Shown: one piece after another, positions 57,037 through 64,000 of the stretch | How positions within the stretch are numbered: position 1 is the first letter of the stretch | How the letters are laid out: each line of letters opens with the position of its first letter | Source: Rallus limicola | Lineage: Eukaryota; Chordata; Aves; Gruiformes; Rallidae | Reading direction: 5' to 3' | Assembly: GCA_022605955.1 (NCBI GenBank) | Contig: JAKCOZ010000058.1 | Location: 1,550,001 to 1,614,000, forward strand | DNA: 64,000 nucleotides | The notes under the pieces: model-generated | Database searches by the model: none | What the model was told of the DNA's origin: nothing | What the model saw: the letters and a program-made list of their open reading frames with translations, nothing else | Program-made: the position numbers and the translations under genes

Positions 57037-57174
57037 TTTTTCTGCCAGTGCTTCCTCCAGTGTGGTCAAGGCAGTGTCGGTATTTGTTGTGTCAGCCTGC
57101 AAGGATTTCACTCTATCCTTTAAGCTGCTCATTTGCTTCTCCTTGTCTCTTAACTGTTCTTGAAGATTTTCAAT
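57037..57174 (-). CDS. ERC1: ERC1 internal coding exon A (46 codons, coiled coil)
   Basis: First ERC1 exon of the window in transcript order. Read on the minus strand it encodes 46 residues starting IENLQEQLRDKEKQ and ending LTTLEEALAEK. This matches my recollection of the central coiled-coil region of ERC1/ELKS. ERC1 is a cytoplasmic scaffold linking RIM, liprin-alpha, Bassoon and Rab6 at presynaptic active zones, and cortical microtubule/LL5-beta complexes in other cells. The acceptor is a pyrimidine-rich tract ending ttcattaag just above 57174; the donor is a consensus gtgagt just below 57037. Both ends are phase 0, so skipping the exon would keep the frame. Hydrophobic heptad positions (I, L, L, M, L, V, L) and many charged residues fit a continuous coiled coil. 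An open frame runs past the donor to 56794, but that part has no family similarity and is intron. The previous coding exon is not in the window. Confidence 0.93.
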
Positions 57175-58289
57175 CTTAATGAAGGAGGAAGAAAAATAAC
57201 ATCCAGAGTCATCTTAGGAGTATATTAAACTCAGAAATATTTTTAAAGCAAAGCAAGTAGGCAAGATCCTAGTTCCTATAATCCTACATCAAAACATCAA
57301 GCAATGGAACCAAACCCATCAAATACTACACCAAGGGACCAATAACCTTTCCCATAAACCGTTAGAGAATTCAGAACAAAGAAGTCTAAAAGAGACTTAC
57401 AAGGACAACATAAAAAAGGGCATTATTCCTAATTCCTGAGGATGTTGGGTACTGTGTGATGACTGAAGGATGATCAATGTGTTAACAACTGATGAAATGA
57501 AAACAGCTGAGAAAAACATTACTGCACATATAAACCAAAAAAGGCACTTAATATTTTTATTAAGAAGTTGTGAAGAAGTTTTATTTTAAGTATTTCCTTT
57601 GGTACCATCATATTCTTTATGCATGTTGCTTTTTCATATTAGATAGTAGCTTGCTATATGGCAGATTAACACAAAGTGTCATTCCCTGGGCAGAAAATAT
57701 GTCAGCCTTGTTTTCTGTGCATGTAGAATGCAATCAGTTGATGAGTTCTGAATATATCTTTTGACAGACTGAGGAAACCCAAACCTAACTCTTTTTATGT
57801 ATCACAAGAAACATATGTATTAACCTATTGAAAACAAATTTATCAGCAAAAGATTAAACTGGATACAGATTTCTTAGCTGCTTCCCTTTTGTTGTTCCTG
57901 ACAAGTTCTTCTTGCATCAACAAACATTCATCATAAACTGGAGAACTGACAGGTGAGGTGACATGTAAGGTACCCATCTTGTAAGAAGACATTTGTAGGA
58001 AATAATGTAAGCAGACCACCCCAAAGGCTATAGTATTTAGTAAATTAAATTAAAGCATTAATTAGACTTTTTGACTCATCTGTTGAGCAGCAGCTAGCAG
58101 CTCCTCAGTTACTGGGAATACAGCAACTATCTCCATGTTTTACTTTTCCAAAACTGAGCTTCTGTGGCTACGGAGCAAACGGCTACATTGATACATCCAC
58201 TTCTACTTTGCTATGTCTATTAAAATTATATTGGGAACATAGTTTTAGAAAATGGTTTGGATCATAATGATAAATGTAAAAGATTATGC

Positions 58290-58628
58290 AGGGGGCTGAA
58301 CATCTAGACACAAATAGCAGTAGATGTGTTCCAAGTGGAAGCTAGGAGGAAGAACAACCTAACTCAGGGAAATCCTTGCTGTGACAGGAGGTTTAGGTGG
58401 AATATTAGGAAGAGGTTCTTTACTGAGAGGGTGCTTTAGCACTGGAACTGGCTCCACAGGGAAGCTGTCACACCTAGGAGCTTGACTGAGTTCAAGAACT
58501 GTCTGGATGATGCCCTCAGTCACATGCTCTGACTTGGCTGGCCCTGTGTGGAGCCAGGAGTTGGACTGGATGATCTTTATGGGTCCCTTCCAACTCAGGA
58601 TATTCTATGATTTTATGATTCTACAATG
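58290..58628 (+). mobile_element. CR1 LINE 3' fragment
   Basis: Plus-oriented CR1 with gctccacagggaagctgtca, ggccctgtgtggagccagga, gttggactggatgatcttta, ggtcccttccaactcaggat and the tail attctatgattttatgattc. It is antisense to ERC1 and lies 1.1 kb upstream of exon A. Same subfamily type as the inverted copy at 14539-14905. Confidence 0.88.
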
Positions 58629-59548
58629 TTTCTCTGTGATCCATGACTATAGAAAGAGCCTCCTGGTGTAAGACTCCTCATACCTTTTTTTTTTCCTTTC
58701 CCTTATGCAAGCACATGTAAATTTACAATCCAGCTTTTTACACAAACTCTGCATTATTGATAGCAGCAGAACTATGTAAGTTTTTTTGGTTGTTTTTTTT
58801 CCTAAGGAATGGACTGAAATTGGTTTTGGATTAACTTTGTCAGTAGTTTCTACTAGAAAAAAGTATCAGGCCTCCAAGTTAAGCTTAACATTTAAATTTG
58901 CGCACAACAGAATGATGCTACAAAGCAAATTTTAAGCAGCACCAAAAAACCCTAAACATATCATGTGAGTCAGAAATAACAGTAAGAATTGAAAATTTGT
59001 TCTTCATGCACTCATATCTATTATTTAATGCATTACTAGCATATTCTTGCAGCCATGGAGCTTCAAAGAGAACCCTACTAGTTCTGTCTGAAAAGTTTTC
59101 CTGGCGCCCACATGTGCAGCTACTGAGGAGGTAAGATCCCCAAGAGTAGCCTACGTGGCTGCTTTCGATATTATGAGCTTTCAGTGTCATCCGCTGTCTA
59201 GACAGGCTGGCTGTTTAGACAGCCAACCATGAAAATATACTACAAAGAAGGGCGAGCTATTCTTAGACTCGTGTTTACTTCTGGAGGCGAAACCCTTTCG
59301 CCAAGGCTCCAACTAGCTGAAGAGGGGATAGTGCAGGGTGACTCTCTCCTGCGAGCAAACCACACACAAGAGACAGCTAAATAATTCAGCTTCAACGTAT
59401 ATTAAGATGCCTTCCAAGGCAGCACAAGCATTTGCACAAGCACAGCACGCATTTTTGTGTTTGTCTACTGTGACTAGAGTAAGATGACAGCTGTACAACA
59501 GTACCATATATGACTATTGCATCTTCCTATTGCAACTGCACCCTCCTC

Positions 59549-59572
59549 TGTGTGTGTGTATATATATATATA
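59549..59572 (+). repeat. (TG)n(TA)n microsatellite
   Basis: Five TG units followed by about seven TA units, a compound dinucleotide repeat in the intron upstream of exon A. Confidence 0.92.
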
Positions 59573-61428
59573 AAAATTTTTTTAGAAGTCTCATGTAGAA
59601 GACGTGAACGTGTCTATTCTTTCATTCTACATGTATGCTTTTCAGTCTGGACTAATAAATGATGGTTTTTTTGTTATCATGCAGGGAACAGCAGGTACAC
59701 TAAAATGTTCCGAGTCAGGCCAATAGCTAGGCACTACCAAAAAAACCCCACCCCTCTACTTACAACTGTGCCTTTTTGCACAGTCAGATACCTGATGGTC
59801 CCCAACAAGGACATGCCCTTAAAACTACAGGAACTAGAATTTGGATCAATTGATGTATCCAAATTAAAACACTTGTACAGTAATAGATGCAAAATTTCCT
59901 TCATGAAATTACGCCCACAATAATTGCATTTATTTAATTTTTCTCCCAGACCTGCACTACTGCATCACCTTATGGATAAATGACAGGTTGTCCAAAATTA
60001 CACAATCTGAAAAAAAAAAGTGCAAAGAATAGTGAAACTTTGCCCACGTACTTAATTAAGGAAGAATTCTGCTATTATGTTCTTGCAAGTAGTTTGAGAA
60101 TCCTTTTCAAAAACAATACATAATATATGTTAAATTTGTTTTACCATCCTTTTCTCCTACCCCAGATAACAGATAACCACAACAGGATCTTTCCTTTCTC
60201 CCTAACAGAAGATGAAATAAACTGCAATGGAATCTCCAAGTCCCCATGAAAACATAGGGACAAGGATTGAACCAGCACTGTTTAGTCTTCAAATATTTGG
60301 AAGGTGATAAACTTCCTCTGAAATGTTTTACAACCCTAAGGAATATATAGCACTGTACAGCATTTCTAAAAAATTAAAAAGGAAAAATATATATTATTAT
60401 TAGATTGTTAACAATTTTCATTTGTGCCATATATAGCTATTTTGCAGGGTAAAGACTGCAATCAACGTGTGATTTAGCAACACTAAGCTTACAGTAAAGG
60501 TACACTTACAGGCATTGGAATCACCTGCTCTGCATAGCAATTTCCTCATCAATAATGATTTACTGAAATCTTTTTTTCCAACATTACCAGTTGTCAAGCA
60601 TTATCATGTTTCAACCTGGGTGATTTATTCCTAGTTTTGTGGAACTAATTATTTTGCCTTCCAGCCCTAAAGCACAGGAGCAGAGGCAAGGGAAGTTTCC
60701 TCTAGCACTCTGTTCCAAAGGCAAAGAATTCTACTTACTGTAAATACCAACCTCACTGAAAACCCCGAGCAAATGCAAATTAAAAACAACCCAAGGATTT
60801 AAAGAATACACATCTAGTTTAATATCCATCAAGACCACTAGATGCCCAAATTCCTCTAGGTTACTAGCAGATCCTTCATATCATGCTTCAACCAAGAAAT
60901 CTTCCTGAAGAACCATCGTCAACCCCAGGTTATGTAGAAATTGAACACTTGGAAGCAATTTTTATTGTACCAGTGACTTCCAAGTTACAGCAAATTAAGT
61001 GGGTTTGTGAACTGGTCATTCAATCTCTTTTTCTCTCCACACTGTTATTGGAAAAGAAAATTTTCCTCATTCAAAAGATTTTGTTTTAATCAAAGATCAA
61101 CATTTTACAATGACTACAAGGAGAGGATGGATTCTCAGAGATCACAAGCTGAGGTTATTCTGTGTCAGGAATATTAACATGAGGGCAAAAACAGCTACTG
61201 TGGAAGATGAAGTATGCAAATAAACAGGTGTGCGATGGCAGAAGAGCTGCAATTCCATCTACTTGGAGACATGCCACTCCATTCGCTATAAGAATAGTAA
61301 TACCACGATAAAAGTTTGGTAGCCTGCAGTCAGACTTGGTTTTCCTAGTTGCATTTGAGAAGCTAAGAAAGATGGGTGTAAGGTACTGGAAATATGCCTT
61401 AATAATTGTCACCAGAACCCTGCCCCTC

Positions 61429-61449
61429 CACACACACACACACACACAC
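61429..61449 (+). repeat. (CA)n microsatellite near LTR 5' end
   Basis: About ten CA repeats followed by a C/T-rich stretch, 22 bp inside the LTR start. Confidence 0.9.
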
Positions 61450-61791
61450 CCCCTTTCCCCTTTTTTTCCTCTCACCTAACCAAACTTCATTCCTGACACA
61501 CTACATCACCACCACTGGCTTGGTCTTCCAAAGACCTAAGGATTACCCAAAAGATAGACATCAGGAGCCATTCACACACCAGGAGAGCATTCCACTATCA
61601 GGAGAAGACATCAGGAAACACTGGGAGCCATTAAAACCCATCAGGAGCCATTCACACACGGGACACTCTGGCGCCCACCCTGAAGCCCAGGAGCAGGGTG
61701 AAAGCTTCAGATGAATATAAAAGAGGGAAGCAACCGAGGAGGAAGGGCATGGAGGGAAAAACGAGGGGACGCTGCCCCCCCTTCCATCGGA

Positions 61792-61861
61792 GGACCCGGA
61801 GCTGGCATCGCTCCATCGGACCCGGAGCTGGCATCGCTCCATCGGACCCGGAGCTGACATC
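61792..61861 (+). repeat. 26-bp tandem repeat inside the LTR (2.7 copies)
   Basis: The unit begins ggacccggagctggcatcgc and repeats at 61792, 61818 and 61844 (last copy 18 nt, one base different). It lies about 70 bp downstream of the LTR TATA box, so near or after the likely transcription start. Near-identity of copies points to recent expansion. Confidence 0.9.
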
Positions 61862-61901
61862 GGAAGGAATGTCACAGCCTCGTGGTGGTAGATATACCCA
61901 A

Positions 61902-61921
61902 CTCTCTCTCTCTCTCTCTCT
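61902..61921 (+). repeat. (CT)n microsatellite in LTR
   Basis: About ten CT dinucleotides followed by further pyrimidine-rich sequence up to about 61960, just before the LTR polyadenylation signal. Confidence 0.9.
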
Positions 61922-64000
61922 TTCTTTCTCTTTTCCACCCTCTCTCCCCCTCCCCTTTTTCCTGCACGTTTGTACCAAATAAAGCAACCTTAACCTTGAC
62001 TCCGTTTCGAGTCTTAATTCTGCTCTCCGAGAATTTAATTGAGAACTGATCACGGTCAAACACCTGGGAATTGGACGTCACTCAGGGGTTAAGCCCAGCC
62101 GCCCCCAACCTCCCAGTCAGATCTGAGGTTCGGTTGGAACGCAAGGGGGTTTAACCGCTGCCAAACTAAGTCTTGTCTAGGTTGTGGATCGTGACAGATG
62201 GGCTTGCATCAAAATCAGGATGAGAACATAAGTTACAACAGGCTGGATCACATGACTGTATTAGACCAAAAATTTACTTCAGAAGAAGGGGAAAGACATT
62301 TGCTCTAGAAAATTGAGATGGATCTAAATTAAAGATGTCACCTTAAGTCTTGAGAGTCTGTTCAAGAGAGCTATACTGGTGGATTTGTAAATACTACTGT
62401 GTTTCTGAAAATCACTTTCTGGAGACTGTAATGAAAGCCTTTAAGTAGATATTACTGACAGTTTTATAAGACCGAGCTCCAGTTTTATAAAGGTTGCATT
62501 GAAAACCTCATCATTGCAACTGTTTTTCTATTGCAGATCTTGCAAAAACAGCACTACAACAGTCCGGCATGAATTGCAAAAATCCACATTTAGTTTAGTG
62601 TTAACAAGTTCCTGGGTGTGAGGGGAAGTAAAGCTCACCACTGCATGGATGGAAGCAAAATCTGATCTTTTGAATGTGCGTTGGCTGCATCTGAACATCC
62701 AATACAAGGTGTTGTTTTTAAAACCCACAGTGCAATAAGGTCTGCCACATGAGTAGATATTATTCATATTACTGTATTGAATCAATTAAAATGAAAGTAA
62801 TGTTCTTGCCATTCATTTTAAAGGTTAAATTCCCAAGAATAGCAACAATGTGCTCAAGCTGAATGAATACTGAAGCTTTGGGCATACCATGTCTTCTTGT
62901 GCGGCGAGATTTTTAAGTTGTTTTGAAGTTCAGGAGAGATCAAAATTATTTCCCTTTTTTAAGTAGCATTTTGGCAAACACAAGTCAGCATTCCCTCCGA
63001 AGCTCAGCTGCATCCAGTATGCTCTTTTAAATTTATGATCCAACCAACTGATATAATGGTCACACTGTTGTCAAGTTATATTCAGAGATTCCTGTTCTTC
63101 AATCATCATACAAAAAATAACCTTCAAATATGTTGCATATCAATTAAATTTGTAGAGTTCGTTGAGTGTAAAGTACATTAAAAACAATAGGAAATGCAAA
63201 AAACCAGTGGTGGTGTCTGGAACATTATTATCTTTGCAACAGTACACTGTATTATCATTGTGCAATTTGGAAATGCCCTGATGTTGCAGAACCTGACACA
63301 GTGGGATTCTGTAACTGCTGTGAAGAATCTTATACCAGGAGACTTCTCCAGTGGCCCTGGGCTACAGAGGAACATCCCGGTGGCTAAAGAAAGAGCTTGA
63401 GGAGGTGTGGAGGGCATAGAGAAGGACATTTCAAACAGGGGAAGTCCAGCATAGTGGTATATCCTACACAGTGGTACACCTAACACAGTCATGCCTATCT
63501 GCTGCTACTTAGATCCAGATAAAATTCAGAATAGCACCCATAAAAAAAATAACAATTGCCTACTTTTTCAGAAAACAAAACATTTTTGTCATTTTAAATC
63601 TTGTGATATCTAATCCTTTGAAGTTAGCATGAAGATCTACAATGTTTAATTTTACAAATAAAACATCTTATTGTTATGTGGCTTAGGAACTGCTCACAGA
63701 ATTTATTGTTTTTTAATTTCTACTCAAAATGAAGTCTTAGTTGTCAGATAAATGTATGGACCACAACCAGGTACATTGATACTGCTTCAAAAGGACAAAA
63801 CATGTCCACAGCTAAAACAAAGATTAGAAAAAAAATCTAAGAATTAGATAGGACAACTAATGCAATTAATGCTTTATTCTTGACCTGACTTTGAACACAT
63901 ACTTATGCAATAATGTCAACTAGAGAAGACTATGCAGGAAGAAATACTGTTACAATGCAAATTGACTTAACTTGTATAGACAGTCAACTATTTTGCACCC

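Larger units (their letters stand above)
61407..62196 (+). mobile_element. Solo LTR (790 bp) with internal tandem repeats
   Basis: Termini are a perfect inverted hexamer, TGTCAC at 61407 and GTGACA at 62191-62196. Inside are, in promoter-to-terminator order, a (CA)n run and C/T-rich DNA, a 21-bp direct repeat (61559-61579 and 61639-61659), a TATA box tataaaag at 61716-61723, a 26-bp tandem repeat (61792-61861), a CT microsatellite, and AATAAA at 61978-61983. The region after it (gactccgtttcgagtc...) fits R/U5. I see no matching target-site duplication, no primer-binding site and no internal genes. It is in plus orientation, antisense to ERC1. GC content and CpG count are well above the surrounding intron, suggesting a comparatively recent insertion. 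Confidence 0.82.
1..64000 (-). other. ERC1: ERC1 transcription unit, internal part (no 5' or 3' end)
   Basis: The whole window appears to lie within one minus-strand gene. Five coding exons total 750 nt against about 63 kb of intron. Their order, phases (0-0, 0-0, 0-0, 0-2, 2-0) and continuous residues show an intact, functional copy and not a processed pseudogene. The encoded 250 residues fall in the middle-to-C-terminal coiled-coil rod of a protein of roughly 1,100 residues in the family (Cast domain). The N-terminal liprin-binding part and the C-terminal Rab6/RIM-related parts are off the window. No promoter, start codon, stop codon or gene polyadenylation site is present here. Confidence 0.9.
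57175..64000 (-). other. ERC1: ERC1 intron upstream of exon A (partial)
   Basis: Intronic sequence above exon A. It contains a CR1 3' end (58290-58628), a TG/TA microsatellite (59549-59572) and a 790-bp solo LTR (61407-62196). The next upstream ERC1 exon, expected to encode residues just before IENLQ, was not found, so the intron extends beyond the window. 62197-64000 shows nothing I recognise. Confidence 0.8.

Noticed and set aside
56794..57132. 112-codon minus ORF extending exon A downstream
   Set aside because: Family similarity stops exactly at the gtgagt donor at 57036; the rest is intron.
41710..57174. Assigning the exons to ERC2 (CAST1)
   Set aside because: Residues at QVKDQNKKVANLKHKEQ, SSQQLQ, ASSGLKKD and ELER fit ERC1; ERC2 differs at these points as I recall the two proteins.
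61561..62059. Overlapping ORFs of 94-135 codons on both strands
   Set aside because: Produced by the tandem repeat and CT/GA-rich low-complexity DNA of the LTR; arginine/glutamate repeats reflect the microsatellite.
1..64000. tRNA, rRNA, CRISPR, operon or phage-like system
   Set aside because: No such structure was seen by eye; the window is ordinary vertebrate gene interior with transposon remnants.

Overview
The window is vertebrate nuclear DNA, and the repeats say bird. It is AT-rich, has no dense bacterial-type coding, and carries several CR1 retrotransposon fragments ending in the avian 8-bp (ATTCTATG/ATTCTGTG) tail, plus three solo LTRs of avian endogenous-retrovirus type. The species cannot be fixed from what I can see.

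Only one gene is supported. The minus strand carries five consecutive internal exons of ERC1 (ELKS / Rab6-interacting protein 2 / CAST2), a coiled-coil scaffold of the active zone and cell cortex. In transcript order they are 57174-57037 (46 codons), 55795-55655 (47), 54577-54437 (47), 41903-41710 (64 codons plus 2 bases) and 10164-10029 (1 base plus 45 codons). Spliced together they read open for exactly 750 nt (250 codons), with matching phases at every junction and no stop. The 5' part of the gene, including start codon and promoter, lies beyond 64000. The 3' part, including stop codon and 3'UTR, lies before position 1. The residues fit ERC1 and not its paralogue ERC2.

Everything else is ERC1 intron. 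Layout from left to right: 1-10028 is the intron downstream of the last exon, with a solo LTR at 7422-7962. 10165-41709 is a 31.5-kb intron with a solo LTR (22871-23260) and five CR1 fragments, including a young-looking one at 26795-27565 that keeps a 222-codon reverse-transcriptase-end ORF. 41904-54436 is a 12.5-kb intron with simple repeats and a perfect 14-bp-arm inverted repeat. 54578-55654 and 55796-57036 are two short introns. 57175-64000 is a partial intron with a CR1 (58290-58628) and a 790-bp solo LTR (61407-62196) that contains a 26-bp tandem repeat.

All three LTRs are antisense to ERC1. This fits selection against sense polyadenylation signals in introns. I found no other protein-coding gene, no tRNA or rRNA, no CRISPR array and no novel gene system. 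The most interesting leads are a weak splice donor with a nearby in-frame alternative, inverted CR1 copies closely flanking four exons (possible circular RNA), and some unexplained inverted repeats.
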